This document shows, piece after piece, positions 1 through 14,221 of a DNA stretch of 64,000 bases. The number at the start of each line of letters is the position of its first letter. The stretch's first letter is position 1. Source of the DNA: Harmothoe impar. Lineage: Eukaryota; Annelida; Polychaeta; Phyllodocida; Polynoidae. The stretch covers positions 82,336,622 through 82,400,621 of the forward strand of contig OX381709.1 in NCBI GenBank assembly GCA_947462335.1. The letters are read 5' to 3'. The position numbers and the translations under genes were made by a program. Under the pieces are notes generated by a model. It saw only the letters and a list, made by a program, of their open reading frames with translations. It did no database searches and was not told where the DNA came from.

Positions 1-600
1 ATGCTATTTCTATTTGATTAGGAAATTGAACGATTTAGTTACCCATCAACCACTCAATGTCTGGTCAATATCCACTATGTGTGTATCCAGCTGCCACCAT
101 GTCAAGTGTTTATTTGATGAATTTAGTTGGCGTAAACTTAATTCACAGTAGCACACACCCTGCAGTGTGCCTCTAATGCTCCAATCCTACTGGGGACATC
201 TTTTAGGCAATAGTTATTGAACTTGATTCAAATCACAGACTCAGACTAGTAGTAGCATTATCTGACAAGAATATTTGTGTTTCTTATATCCCTAGCCCAG
301 TGGCATTTAGATTATAAAAAGTTGAATCTTACAAGTTTTAGGCAATTTGGAAGAAAGACAATTTCTTTAGTCAAAAGAAGCCAAATTTGGCAGAATCTAT
401 GCAATATATTTGTGGTTAATCCAACACCCAGCCTACAGAGCACATATTGTCTGACCATGTTAGTTGGAGCACCCTTGCTTCTGGCCATAAAGATCATCGC
501 AAATTTGTTTGTAGAGTTTGAAAGCTTCCTTCAAACCTCAGCTTATATAGAATAGAAAATGAAAATACAATATCAGGTCTTAGTCTAAGTCTCCTTGAAA
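1..600. other. Non-coding flank, nothing identified
   Basis: AT-leaning sequence before the start of the duplicated block. The only ORFs are short (92 codons or fewer), have no codon structure, and are not matched elsewhere in the window. No RNA gene, repeat boundary or promoter could be supported. Confidence 0.5.
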
Positions 601-2149
601 TAAATATTGTGCCAGGGGAGAGGCCCTTCTCTTGGTAGACTATAATCCTTAAATCACAGTCAATTCATTATGATACCCAACTATGAACCATGATAAAAAC
701 TGCCATGTAAGCAGTAATCAAACATGATGGTTATATCCACTTTGCATGACTCAGTAAGTATTTGATCTTGGCCCGAGTGAACACCATTACTCAGCCTCCT
801 TCTGAGGCTAAAGACAAGGGTCCTGGTGGATATAATAGTACACCAGGTTATGGCATGAAAAGAAAGGTGTTTTTTTTTCCAGGTAGAAATTTGGCAACAT
901 AAGTGCTATGGGGGTTTGTCAACAAGGCAGGAATATGTTTGGATAAAACGGATCAACACACCAACTTCTTTGATAGTGTTGGGCTAAACCCCTGTAGGCA
1001 CCACCACCAATGCATGTAAACCTGGGATCCATATTGATGCTCCTTGTATCATCATATTCTAATTCATTCTAAGAAGCCTCATAATTTCTAGTCATTAAAT
1101 GATTAGGTTTAATTTGGAGTTGGAAATGAGATGTAACACGAGAAGGGGTAAATAGATAAGGCATCTTTAGTTGATATATTATGGATATTATGATCTATTT
1201 GGACTAGAACAAGTAATATATGGGGGGAACACAAAATGATCCCACTGCTGCCTGGACCCTACCCCACAGGGAGCAAACACTAGTGCCCCCTGATGTCTGA
1301 ATTACCTAGTCTGTGTGTGTATCCGATAAATTGCTGCTGCTTTAAGTACCTCATTATACCCTTATTATACACCTCTTGAACAGTGAGTTATAGCTCTTGT
1401 GCTACATTGTTACCATCAGGAGGTCTATTCAGCACCATCATTTTTTGGTTCACTATTTATAGTGCATTGTTTCACATTAATCAAAGTCTACATGAAGTAG
1501 AAAGGGGTGATAGAATGATTTTCATCTGATTCAATTCCCAAAATTTAAATCAGATCCCTGAATTGAAAAGCAAAGGAGAAGTTAAAGTAATTGAAAAGGG
1601 GTTCTCAAGATTGTAGAATGATTGAAAAAGCTAAATCAATCAAGGCTAAAGTTTTCTACTGATATATCCCAAAAAGGACCAGACACCAACTTCTCTGAAC
1701 TGATGATCCCTGTAGAAAGATCTCTCAGTCTGGCTTGACCGGAGAGGCCAGACAGTCCCTCTGAATAGGCCATATTTGACAGGTTGGGACTGTTAGCTGT
1801 TGTCATGGCTCTGATAGAAATATAATTCTCCTTCCCCTTTGGGGAGCCATAGATCTGTGTGATGATGTGCTGATGCAGCCTTTCTGAACCCAGTCTCGGG
1901 CCCCGACTGTAAGTATACAGTCTGGGAGAGTCCTTATGTACTGGCTTGTACTGTATATCAGCAATCTGGACATCATGGGTTCGAGTCCCACCTTGGCACA
2001 ATTGGTAGGACTTTGGATATCTATATAATGCACCTCTATTACACTATTGTCCCTATCCAAATATGTAATATGTAATATTACTATGCCAGTATAGGGGTGT
2101 TTATGCTTCAAATAGGCCCAATAAAGAATGTAAAAAAACGAACCTATGG

Positions 2150-2256
2150 TTTGCCAAAGGTGGGATTCGAACCCATGAGGCCATACACAACACATCTATG
2201 TCATTCATGATCATGTGACCATGGCTAACCAAACAGTGGTTGAGCTATCTCATTAA
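2150..2256 (-). repeat. tRNA-derived SINE-like fragment
   Basis: On the minus strand an A-box-like TAGCTCAACC (about 2,238-2,247) is followed by a perfect B box GGTTCGAATCC (about 2,164-2,175) in tRNA-like spacing. The putative acceptor arms do not pair, so this is a tRNA-derived repeat rather than a functional tRNA. A second B-box-like GGTTCGAGTCC on the plus strand lies at about 1,978-1,988. Confidence 0.5.
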
Positions 2257-5200
2257 GAAATGATCCAGGATCCTGGATCATTTTCTAAGTAGGTCACAGT
2301 TGTTAGATACAAAATTGTCCAGGCCCATTACAGCCTGACGGCTGCAATGGTCCTGGAGGGCTCGAGGCTGTTCTGAACCCCCCTCTTTTACTCACCGCAA
2401 ACTCACTGCTGAGTGGTAGCTTGGATTGTATCATGCAATGCATCATTTAAAGTTTCATAGCTATGAAGGTAGAGAATGGCAGTTCTAGTACTCAAGTACT
2501 TGCATATCACTCAGTATAAATAACTTTTATACTTTATATAAACCCAAGGATAGTGACTTTGTTTATCCACATGAAATAAAAGATCTTCATCCCAGCGGGC
2601 ATAAAATGTGGTCCAACTTTGAATCAACTTTGACAACCATTTATTGATCAATGTTCATTTAATCTTCTGTGCCAACTTGGATATGACTGACCATCTTTTA
2701 GGTGGATAAATGGACCAAAGGGAAAAGGTCTTTTCAGGTTGAGGAGGGGTAGTGGCTGCTATGTTCAGGCACAAGGAGAGATGGCACACCACCATGAATG
2801 CGCAACTCAAGCAGAACCAGACCCGAGAGAAGCATTACTAGCTGCAAATGCAGATAGGATACAGTGATTAGTCATTTAGACCAATTGGAACACACATACA
2901 TAGATATATACAGCATTTGTATCACTTATACTATTAGTGATGAGTGGTGGTGTGTTACCAAGGTGGTACCTCTATAGCAATAGTTGAAGTGAAGCCAGGA
3001 GTCTATGTATAGGGTTGCTGGGGGTCAAGGAGAATTTAGTATTGATTAAATTAGATGCCCTCCTCCCCTTCTCCTGTGCTTCTTATTGCTGAATCCTTTC
3101 AATCCCAGTCCATTCATCTATGCTCTCTGTTATATAATATGTCAGAGACCGTATGTAGTAACACTAATGGCACATGTATTGAATAATTCAGTAGCTCGAT
3201 ATGCAACTTTGGACATAGATATATGTCACTGCATTATAACAGATTGAACATTTTATCAATTGTATGAATGGCAGTATCAGATTTTGACTATTATACTCTA
3301 GATGGGCTGTAAAAGCTGACTTAGGTTGCTAAATATAAATAGGACTGCTGAATCTAGATATAGCTGCTGCATTAGTGATAGGCACAGCCACCAAAAGCTG
3401 ATATTGATCATCGCATCACAATAGCTGTGTCCAAAATTCTAGCCACATGGCGTTGGGTCATTAAAGTTTGAAATTTGCACCTAGTCTCAATCATTTTGAT
3501 ACCATTTTCAAACAAATCATTTATTGAAGAGGACCCTTAATTAATGGCCTCTTCTTCTTAGCATAATCCTTGATTATAATCATGCCAATTACCCAGAGGG
3601 ATGGGTGAGTAAGATAGATGGGATCCACGTGAGAGGTTTTTAAACATTTACGGGAGATTTTTGCCCAAAAATCACCTCCTCTGTGTTTTACCAACTCTCA
3701 GGTGTCAGGTCCTGTCATGTTTATGAGACCGACATCTGTAGTTAAATATCCAGAGGGGCTAAAACTGTCTTGTCCTATTAGCATCAAGTGCAGAGTTTTA
3801 TGTATAGGCACTAGATGATCCTCCCAGAGGGCCTGTAACTCAGGTAAAGCTGGTTTGGCTTTGCTTTCTGTACCCTGCATCTTCATTTCCCTGACCCTTC
3901 CTTGGAGCTATTAAGTCAGTAAGTGATGTGTTTCTGGTAACCTAACGTGGCCTAGCATACCAGGCTCGACCCTAGAAATCCTTAGTTACTGTTTTCCGAT
4001 TCATCACTATCTGTAGATGTGCTTCCTGACAGACCTGTTTATAGGGACAGTAAATCTGGTTGAGTTTTGCTCAGTCACTGCACTCATTCCCACAACTCTA
4101 ATGCTCCTACAATTAATTCTGACACTCTAAAACCTTTGACCTTAATCGTGAAGAATGATAGTGCATCTATCAAATAAATAAATGACTATTGAATGGAGTT
4201 TGGATAGATACCAGTACGTAGCAACAGGCATTTAAAACATATAGATTTCCCCATCAGTTGTCTGTATAGCTCATCTCACTGGAAGTGGGAGACCTCTAAC
4301 ACATGGAACATATTCATTTCTGAAATCTGTAATATTCAAAAACACTTGTGTTTGGCAAGAATAATGACTGTGTGAGTTGTCAATACAAGCTGAAAGAGGC
4401 ATAGAGTGAGCCAACTTGGAAAGGAAACTCTGAAATATGGAAACTCTGAAATAATGAGACTTACCAGAAGGATTCAAGCAATTTAATATTGTTAACCCGA
4501 TAAGTGATGAATAATGTTTTAATGGACTATGCCCTTGGTTCATATTGCCCCCCTTGTGAGTAACTCGCCAGGGCTACATTCAGCATCATGTTGAGCCTAG
4601 GGAGTTAATGCATTCCCGTAGCATCAGCATAATGCATGAATGCAGTTGGGTCAAGTAGACTGACTGTGGTTGCATTTATGCATCATAAAGACCATGCATG
4701 CTGCATTAAAGCACTGTGTTGTATTTAAACGAATAAAGTAAAACGAGCTGCCAGACAGGATTACTATAGATGTACTACAGAGCACACATAGTGAAATGCT
4801 CCAACAATGACTCATTGTTAGTCTAGTCCCAGTGTCAGAAGGTAATACACAGGTACATAGCGGATGGAGCCACACAGGCCCATTCACTCACCTTTTAAGG
4901 GCTGCTTTAATACACTATGCCCTCTGTCATTATGATGCTTAAATGCATCTATAGTAAGTATCTCCCAAAGGGTGACCATGATGCAGGAATGCAATCCTGG
5001 TGAGTTACTTACCGTGGTTGCATTCATATGCATCGTGATATTAAAAGGAAATAGCAACTTAAGGTCCCATGCAGCCCTTAAAGAGCTATTGCAGGATAGC
5101 CCAGGTACTGCTATTCAAACAGAGCATTAGGTCAGCCTGTATTGATTCCTGGTGTATTCACAGCGTTTAGTGGGTGATGTCATCATGCAAGACATGGATC

Positions 5201-8107
5201 CATACCCTCACGTGAGAAGAGCCCATTCAGTCCTGCACCTGTCCCTCTCAATCTGCCATTGAATCGCTCAAGTACAAATCTACAGCTTTTAAGGATTTCT
5301 AGCCATCATTCCATCTGTTTATTTATTGTCTCTCCTCTCCATTAAGTTCCATTAAGTGACTCCATAAAATAACTAGGTGTTCATTTATCTATTTTTGAGG
5401 ACTTGAATAGAAGAATCCAAAATGTGTAAACTGATGACAACCATGACGTTGTGTTTATTATTCATAAAATTAAAAGGAGCTAGAGTTGGTAAAACGAGTT
5501 AGAACTGTTACACTCAGAGGCTAAAAAATGCAACCCCGAACATGGACTTTACTTTCTCTCCTTTCTGAATTTATGTTAGATTTCAAAATTTACGTTGAGG
5601 AAAATTCTTTACCCTTGTCAATAATAAATGACCATTCCCCTCTGGTGGATGGGTGCACCAAGACTCAGTTGGATCATGTGTACTCTATATGCACAATTTG
5701 ACACAGTGACAGTAATCCTCATACAGCTCCCTGGCTGGTCATATACCACATCCAACAAGGCGTCCTGACTGCAGACTGCTACCAAAAGCTGGCAGCGACT
5801 CACTAGTAAAATGTGTCCATGTGGAGATTGTCATGATGAGATGACAGCAGCAGGCAGTGACAGACATAAAAGTACTACCAGAATTACTATTATACAAGTC
5901 CCCAGAGCCTACCCTGAGTGCACTACTTGGTCTATCGGCAGGACTAACACAGTTAGGCATGTGTACTGTGATTGATGCTCGGATCTCATGGTGACTTTAC
6001 AGTATGGTGACTGACTATGACTGACTGCAGATGGGAAAGTTTAGCTCAGACATCAGACAGCACTTTCCACTAACCTTCCACTAACCTAGCCTATCTAAAG
6101 GCATGTATAAATAATGTTTTCCTCACCAGATTTCAGGTACTCCCTGAGGGCTAGTAGCTATAGAGTCTATAGCTGTACCCTGAATAGACTTTAAAAAAAA
6201 GTGTTTCCCTTTCTTGAACCTGACGATGAGAAGATAATTTCTTTACCTTGTGCTTCTGGCGGGTTCATCAATAATAAGTTCCCCAATACCCTACCCTGCC
6301 ATGCTATGTGTGTGTTGTCTCATCATCTTCATGTATGATCAAGTGCAGATCAGTCAGAAGCTGATCTCCCTGCCAGTCTGTAACTCTGATACATCTGGCT
6401 GAGTTCCCCCTCCTTCAAAACCTGCTGCTGACTGATCCTCCCTGGGGGAGGAGCTATAAAACAGAGCAGAAGCCAACTGTCTCGAGAACCTGGAAGAGGC
6501 TTATAGTAGGAGAAGCAAAGTCTGAGTTGTACAGCAGGCAGATTAAGACTATGACCTCCTGTCAGCTTAGACGCCAATTGTTCTCTACTGAGCTCAAAAC
6601 ATCATGACTATGACTGTTTTTCTCATATATTACAGCCATCCTGCCAACCATACTAGAAAGGTTATGTCCATTTAACATGCTGTTAGTTCCTATCTTTAAA
6701 ATGAAGTATATGTAGTCCAGAATTCTGATGAAGGATATCTTGCTGATATCTTCATACAGTATCTTCTGTAGGGAAGGATTGTGAGCATGGGATGTGTATA
6801 GACCCCACATTTTGTACTAGGAGGCACCCTACCATCAGTACACCTGTACCATTAACCTTGTAAGAGCCGCTCAGTGCTTTAATCAAGTGCTTTGTCAGGA
6901 TGATGCATGGATGTGGCCCTGGCAAATCTACTCACGAGAGCTTCATTCATACATCATGCGGACCCTTTAGGAATGTATGATGCATCAACCCTGTAGGGTC
7001 AGCATGATGGCTTAATGCCAGTAACTAATCAGGACTGCATCATGACAAAAAAGGTAATAATGGATTAAAGCATTATGTGGTCCTTTAAGGGTTAAACCAT
7101 GCCGTATGAGATCTGATCCAGAGGTCCGTGTTACCATCTGTGTTTCTCCGGCCATAATAAGTGAGGTGTGTGAAAGCTAAAGTTCATTTTACTTAGGCCT
7201 CAAACTACCTAAACATAAACTGGCAAACTGTGATGCCAGCTCATAGACCATTGAATCAGCTCTAAAACGGCCTACATTTTTAAAATATCAAATTTGATAA
7301 ACATGTCTAGGCTTTGTTTTGTTAGGTAAGGTACATTGCAAACCAACACTGACTTGCACTATTGTCCTTAGGCACTGACAAAAGATAAAGATTCTTAAGA
7401 TAAGAACTTATTACACCATCAGCTATGAGTGAACTCCTTGTGCTAAAGCCGTACCTTAACTTTGGTGTTTGATCATTACCAATACAGCACAACTGGCCCC
7501 AGATGCCACAGCTGTCTTGCACCCAGACAAGATGAAATATGTACAGTGGTACCACACTAGCTGTGCTCCCAGTTTGCCACATAGACACTGAGGTTGGAAC
7601 TGTGTTGGAACCCAAGGAGGTTGGCACTTGGTATATTTAGTATACACAGGTTGGGGACTAGTAAGGGTACCTTTTGACCCGGTTTTTGACCCGGCTTGTA
7701 TTAAAGTGGGGACCCAAGAAATGGCTAAATACTCAATAGTGTGGACCCATGCAGCACTGATGCTACCATATCCACTTTAGCTAGAACCCTGCATAAAAGG
7801 CCAGAACAGAAATACCAGATATGCCACAGACAAAGTCCCCCAGGTTATGCAAAACCTATCCCATTGGCCGCATTGGATGTTTGCTGTCTGGTGAACTCAG
7901 CCAATAAACTGTGGCCTGGAGGAAAAGGGCCTTTAGACTCCACTATCCACACAGCATATGGGAATATTGCTACTCAACTTGTGCTTCATTTACTCACAAC
8001 ATTTGCTAGACTGTCTTTTATGTCCTGTATTGCACTGCCGCATACTTACATTTAATCATCTTTTTTAGATAAAAGCTCATATGCTGTATAATGGATTTAT
8101 AAAGCAA

Positions 8108-8206
8108 CCAAGGTAACAAGAAACGTTTGGTCAACGTTGATCAACGTTCAGTTTTGGTTAATTGGACTGACATTTATTAGTTTGCATCATTTCAACTTGA
8201 CAAAAA
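8108..8206 (+). mobile_element. Truncated AACGTT-family MITE in copy 1
   Basis: The stretch beginning GGTAACAAGAAACGTTTGG closely resembles the start of the 873-bp element at 26,326, including GTTGATCAACGTTCA. It breaks off after about 100 bp into an A-run. The corresponding place in duplication copy 2 (about 31,262-31,290) lacks it, so it arrived after the duplication or was lost from copy 2. Confidence 0.55.
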
Positions 8207-10598
8207 AAAAATCTATTTTCACTGGTAATCTGTGCTATATCAATGTCTTGAATGGTGAATATATTGTGTCGAGCCATTTTTATCACAATATTGCCTCAGA
8301 TCTCAGGGGTCTGCTACTCCTAGATTTAGATACAATAATGTTCATTTTTAATGACCATAGAGTGCCTCTCAGAGTCTCAGCCTGGTCCATTTTAAACATT
8401 CTAATATGCTTGGAGTAACTTTGCAGTGGCGGTAGAGGCCAGACACTCTGGTATCCTCCTGAGTAAGCCATAATGATTTAGGTTGTATTGATTGGTTGGG
8501 CTGCCAGCTAGATAAATCTTTTGACCTGAGAGCAACACCCCAGGAAATTGGGAGGGTTCAATCTACTGTGGAAGAAGATAATGTCATAGTGTGAGACAAA
8601 TAGATCTTTACAATTAAAAAACTGAAGTACTGGAGTACTAGAGACAAAAATGCTTTCACTATCCTCATAGTAGTTTATAATGCTATCCTTGCACTCATTT
8701 ATTGATAAACCTTCTCTCCTAGAGACAACAATCAGTAGTCCACAGCTTGTTCATATAGACTCATATCAGCAGTATAATACAAGGCAAACATTGCTGACTG
8801 CACTGGGTGTCATTGTGTACATTCATTTATCATTCATGAGCCATGTGTGAGGCATATATATATGTGCCTGTATAGAGTCAGATAAATATCTGTCCCATGT
8901 ACAAATATAAAATGCAGGTAAATATATAAGCAAGAAAAAGATCATTTCTGTTAACAAAAAAATATGATGAATAGGCTGAGATGATAAACTGAGATCAATG
9001 TATGATAATGCACATCTCTTCATGCAACCCCCAATTGATGAAACACTGTACAGTCAAATTTGGTTTAATTATATTTGCTGACCTGATAAAGTTTGTAGAA
9101 TTTATTACAAGATTAAATGTTGAACATGAACTGAAAATACATCAATTGTCAATTGAGCTCTTTAGTTCTGCAGTGGATATAAGAGAATTAACCCCAATGT
9201 ACCAGTTTGGTATGGTGTGAAATCTACTGCTATCGACAGTGTTTCCAGTCCTAATCAGACAGTTTTTTGAATAGTGTATGAGCAGCAGAGCCCACAGGGC
9301 AAGTGTAATTGGAACAAATATTACAGTGGATGTATCATTGTATGGATGTGAAATAACTGCCTTTTGGAGTTTGGACTGCACTGTACTATATCTGTCTACT
9401 GTATCAAACTTGCCAAAGTCAGTCCTTTCCTGTTATCTTTAGCTCCCTTAGATACTGAGGATATCCACCTGATAGAGAGGTGCTGCTACTGCCTATGCTA
9501 TAGGCCTCCTGCAGCCATGGTGAAAACTAATTAACTGTACTCATAACATGGCCTATGATCCCAGGCTAATACCACCCTCCATATTCACCCATCATGGAGT
9601 TAGTCAGGACCAGCAATGTGACCGGTGTTACTGGTGATATTACAATATACTTATCTAGCCCTTCCTCCATACCAATTCATCACGGAGGCAATTAGGGCAA
9701 GCCCTGACCTGTTACCGATGATACTACAACATCCTTATCTAACTCTGGACTCAGGGGTAGTATAATTAATGTCCCTGGACACACATAATAAAGGAACAGT
9801 CTAATTCTCCTACTCCCAGGTGTGTGCCAGGGGGCTTCCATAAAGTACTCAGGCTGTGGTAGGGGACAAGTTGGCTGCTGGGCTCTCTGGTGCTATTGAC
9901 CACTGGCTGGCATCAATAGGCCCCTTGGGACTATAAGGGGTGGGGGTAGTATAGAGAGCCTTAGAGGTGGAGTCTGGTTAGGGTCGAGGATCAAGGTCTA
10001 GCAGTACTATGGGAAGAGCCATGACTAATTGAATGGAATGGAATTATGAGCCACATTTCTCAGAAGTACACTGTGCCACATTGGACCGATTTGGCAGATA
10101 TTTGAGTAAATATATAATCATAATGCATTTTTTTTGTGGCAACAGTACATGCAACAATCATGTGCATATATAACTAAACAGTGTTTTTCTGCTCCATCTA
10201 AGTGGGACCCTCAACTTTTATTCACCTTTCTGGTTAGAAAGCTCTACCTGAGTGAGTAGATCATGCCTGCCTCTAGACTGTCACTGATGCTGCTAATAAA
10301 GTCATGTTCTGTGTCCGGTGTATCTGGTGTGTTGGGCTAGTCCAGCAGGAACGCACATTGCTACAGTACAAAGTTAATGTATGAGATACATGTACTACTC
10401 AGTAATTGAGATGGCTGTGATATAGTACTACATGTATCGTAAACAGCCAGAAGTAAATTATGACCAAGAAGGTATAAACAAGGTATTTGCAAATTCACGA
10501 GCAGCAGGAGTAGCCTGTCCAATGTATTCAAGGAAATAATAGTATTTAAATCAGATGGCAAAGCCCATCTAAGGTTCAGATTTATCTTTTAACCTTTT

Positions 10599-10652
10599 GC
10601 CACAATAAGGAGCCATAGAGAAATGTTGTATAACATTTTTTTGTTTACTGGG
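10599..10652. repeat. Old AACGTT-family MITE remnant shared by both copies
   Basis: GCCACAATAAGGAGCC followed by TTTGTTTACTGGG matches the right half of the CCCAG-ended MITEs at 17,356 and 31,758, with decayed core motifs. The same remnant is in copy 2 at about 44,628-44,681, so this insertion predates the segmental duplication. Confidence 0.5.
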
Positions 10653-11790
10653 AGGCAATATCTGACCATCCTCTGCAGCAAACCAGCAATGTCCAAAACC
10701 AAAAAGGAACTGTCTGGTTTGCATTAAGATGGTATGAAGCTAGATATCAGCTATTTGCTGTTTAGAACAGCTTTACAACAGTTCTAGATCAACTATAGGA
10801 ACTAGACTTGGCTAGCGATTGCAATTAGATGATCTAGGTCCCTTATAGCATGCCTCAACTGGCCAGGGAGAAAGGGTGAATGAGGACTGGGTCCCAGGTT
10901 GAGTTGCAAACCACTGACTTGAATAACTAACCACTTGCACATTACAATCCAAACCAAACCCAGGCCAAACCAATTCCGGTAAAACTTGCCTTGTGGAAAT
11001 TGAGCAATACAGCTACCACTATAAAGAGAGGGTTCAAGGAAAACCATTTGTATTTGATATTCTGTCCAGATGTGCTCATTCCCTTGAGTTACACTTTTTG
11101 GTCAGTGCTGAAATAAAAAGGTTTGCACACAGAAATAGTTACAGGAGGTTGCAGACACATTGCAGGCAACTGTAAGAATATTGTCACATTTCCTATCAGA
11201 ATCTGATTAGCTACTCTAATTCAGGATGGCCAAATCAATATCTTGTTAAGTGTTTAAAAAGGGATTTAGTGCCAAGAAGTACTTATAGGTTATAATGGAT
11301 GGGGAGAGCTGATTGAGCAGACCATGAGTTGCACTATATAGGACTTGGTTTGTGTGCAGTCACAGTGTTCTGGAGATCACATAATTGTTTATACATGTAG
11401 ACAGAAAGGCTACTCAGCCATATCAGCATCCCAAAAATGATTTAACTATTAGTAACTGATTGGGAATGCCCCACCTCCATAGCTGAGTCATAGGTCTGAA
11501 GGACACAGCTTTAAATCAAAATGGAAAATCCCAATAGGCCTAGAGACAGATCAGTGGTTGGGTGTCCATAGATTAGTGGTCTGCCAAATTTATGGAACCG
11601 AAAGGTCCTTGGTTAAAATTGCTCGGGTCTGGTCCCGCACCCTGGGTAGACAGAAATGATTGGTGTCGGAAATGGTTCATCTGTTTATTCTGGCCACCCC
11701 ACACTATTATATTGATGGATAAGAAAAAGGAGCATCCCCACACTGTGAGTCTCGTCACCAGGTACTCCATGTTCTAATGAAATGCCAGGA

Positions 11791-11861
<71 letters not shown>

Positions 11862-11907
11862 GTATGTATGTATGTATGTATGTATGTATCTATCTATCTA
11901 TCTATCG

Positions 11908-11946
<39 letters not shown>

Positions 11947-11959
11947 CATCCATCTATCG

Positions 11960-11994
<35 letters not shown>

Positions 11995-12035
11995 CATCTA
12001 TCCATCTATCCGTCTATCTTTCTATATATCTATCT
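11791..12035 (+). repeat. (TATC)n microsatellite
   Basis: About 245 bp of TATC tetranucleotides with an internal TATG block. The overlapping Ser/Ile/Tyr ORFs are translations of the repeat, not genes. The duplicated position near 45.85 kb carries a (TA)n tract instead. Confidence 0.95.
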
Positions 12036-12929
12036 ATATAAATATGTATACACTTCTAAATATTGCAATGCTCTTACAACATACAAGACCAAGACTAGGA
12101 AAGGTTACTCAGAATGTAGTATGCATCTATATCATGTTTATATGTAATAATATATTGTTTGGAAAGCTATATAAATATATGGGCCTTAAAAAGGATTAAT
12201 TAAGATAATGTGATGCATCATTCATAGCCAAACAGAGCCTGTCGTTTTATAGAGGTTTAATCAGTAGAAATACCAGCCTCCTGCCATACTGTTCAATGAC
12301 AAATGTAACAATACCCAGTTTCAGATAGACACTCTGAATTAAAAAAACTATGTGTTTCATTCAAAAAGAGGACAAACAAATAGTTTACTGTGTATGCTCG
12401 GCCACCGGCTGTTCTATTATGGTGCAGAAGCCTCAAGCATTGATCTTTCTGTCTAGTCCAGCTTTTAACTGATGAATAAAATGGAAATTGGAAAATGGAT
12501 ATCATATGAGATAGGAACAACAGTAATATAGATAGATTCATTTATAATTCAATACTTTTAACTAATGAAATTGGAACTGCCTGCATCTGCACCACCTGAA
12601 GTTAATAACAGAAAGTGAAATGAAATATAAACATGTACCCCCATCATTTTTTCATTACCTATATGAAATGCTTTTGTTCTTCTATGACTGGCCTAGCAAA
12701 AACATTTGCAATGGCCGGGGGCACTGTCTCCCCACCACCATTGATGCAGTGCACATACCAGTGTTTCTTTATGTAGATGTGTGTTATTGTAGGGACAACA
12801 CATGGGTGTGTGTCTATCATGTCAGTTGTCTCTGCCCATCACATCGTGGCTACATATAGGGCCTTAGCTAGATGATCAACTGGTCAGCGCCATTCCCACT
12901 GGTACTAGATCTATTCCCAGTACTCACAG

Positions 12930-13362
12930 CAACCAGCTCAGCCAAATCTCGTGGCCGAGATTAGGGTACAAGCAGGGTGCAGGTATTGTGAATAGGTTGT
13001 AACTGGACACTACCCATATCACATAGTCCAGGATAGGGTAGTGGTTTGCACTGTGGACTCATGATGCAGAGTACAATTCTCTTCCAGGTAATGCATGGTA
13101 ATCAAATTCATAAGTAAAGTCATTTTGGAAACAGAATACATTATTCACAATACCAAATAAAATCTTATATATATTTAAAGGTCATATTAGTTGGCCTGGT
13201 AGGGATTTGAACTTGGGCTCCAAGCATTGTGAGGGCACAGTGCTAACCACTACACTATCCTGGACTAGGTGACATGAGTATTGTCCAGTTACAACCTATT
13301 CACAATACCTGCACCCTGTTTGTACCCTAATCTCGGCCACGAGATTTGGCTGAGCTGGTCCT
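12930..13362. repeat. Fold-back repeat with two inverted tRNA-like segments
   Basis: The stretch around 12,935-13,012 (AGCTCAGCCAAATCTCGTGG...) returns as its reverse complement at about 13,278-13,357, giving arms of about 75 bp. Inside are two tRNA-like segments in opposite orientation: plus strand about 13,022-13,088 (GGATAGGGTAGTGGTTTGCAC) and minus strand about 13,190-13,260, with an A-box-like TAGTGTAGTGG and B-box-like GTTCAAATCCC. This looks like a head-to-head tRNA-SINE pair. The corresponding stretch of copy 2 is not homologous. Confidence 0.6.
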
Positions 13363-14221
13363 TGCAGAGCAAAGGTTTATGATTGGTACCAGTGGTCCAT
13401 AAGGTGGAGCCACTGTATCTCACTAATGCGGAATACAGAGGGCCCTGTATTGAAACAGATACCTGATCACCAATTTCCACCGGGCAAGAATCTGCCTCCA
13501 TGTCTATGATTTATCTATGAAATCTATGTCTTAATCAGCCATTTAGAGGCCAATTGCTCAACTTATCCCATCAGTGTATCAAAAATGTGTGGTTTCTAAA
13601 CACTGACATTTTATGCATTCTGGGTAGCTAACCACTAGCGGTTAATGATATGCATAGATCCTTGGGCCAACCCCTTTCCGAAATTCCAACTTGCCCTCCC
13701 ACTTATTCCAAATACCTGACACATGTACAGGTTGTGAATAGCCACTCCACCGTACCCCACCCCTCAGCTATTTCACTGGGCTGTATCACTACTGAGTACT
13801 ACTCTGAAACTGAAGGCTTTTACTCTGTCAGGCTTCATTGCCTGCTGCTAGATACACTCTCGCTCCTCTCAGATCCAATTAAAATTCCAGAGCTACTTTC
13901 AGGTGTAGTATACCCATGATGCATGGAGTGAATTGTCAGTAATGGTCACATGGTAGTGTGTTGCACAAGTGTGATAATCTCCACTCAGTTGTGCATGGCC
14001 AAATTTTTTCAGGAGATAAGGCTCAATCGTTGTAAAATGCCGAGGGGATGGCTGACATAATTGAGCTATGGAGACATGTCAAACGAGTCGATAAGACCCG
14101 AATCATTTCTGATCCTCATTTCTGATCCTCATTTCTGCAGCTCTGACAGATTCTAATCTTCAGCCGCCACCATTTGATAAGTGGCTCTATCAATCCTAAT
14201 AGTCAAAAGCTCTCAGGACGT

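Noticed and set aside
10802..11047. ORF with a QLNLGPSP stretch resembling LINE N-terminal motifs, and its partner at 44,889-45,077
   Set aside because: Short, with no reverse transcriptase or endonuclease sequence nearby, and the two duplicated copies end differently, so it is not under coding constraint.
11777..12199. 140- and 121-codon Ser/Ile/Tyr-Leu repeat ORFs
   Set aside because: Translation of the (TATC)n microsatellite.
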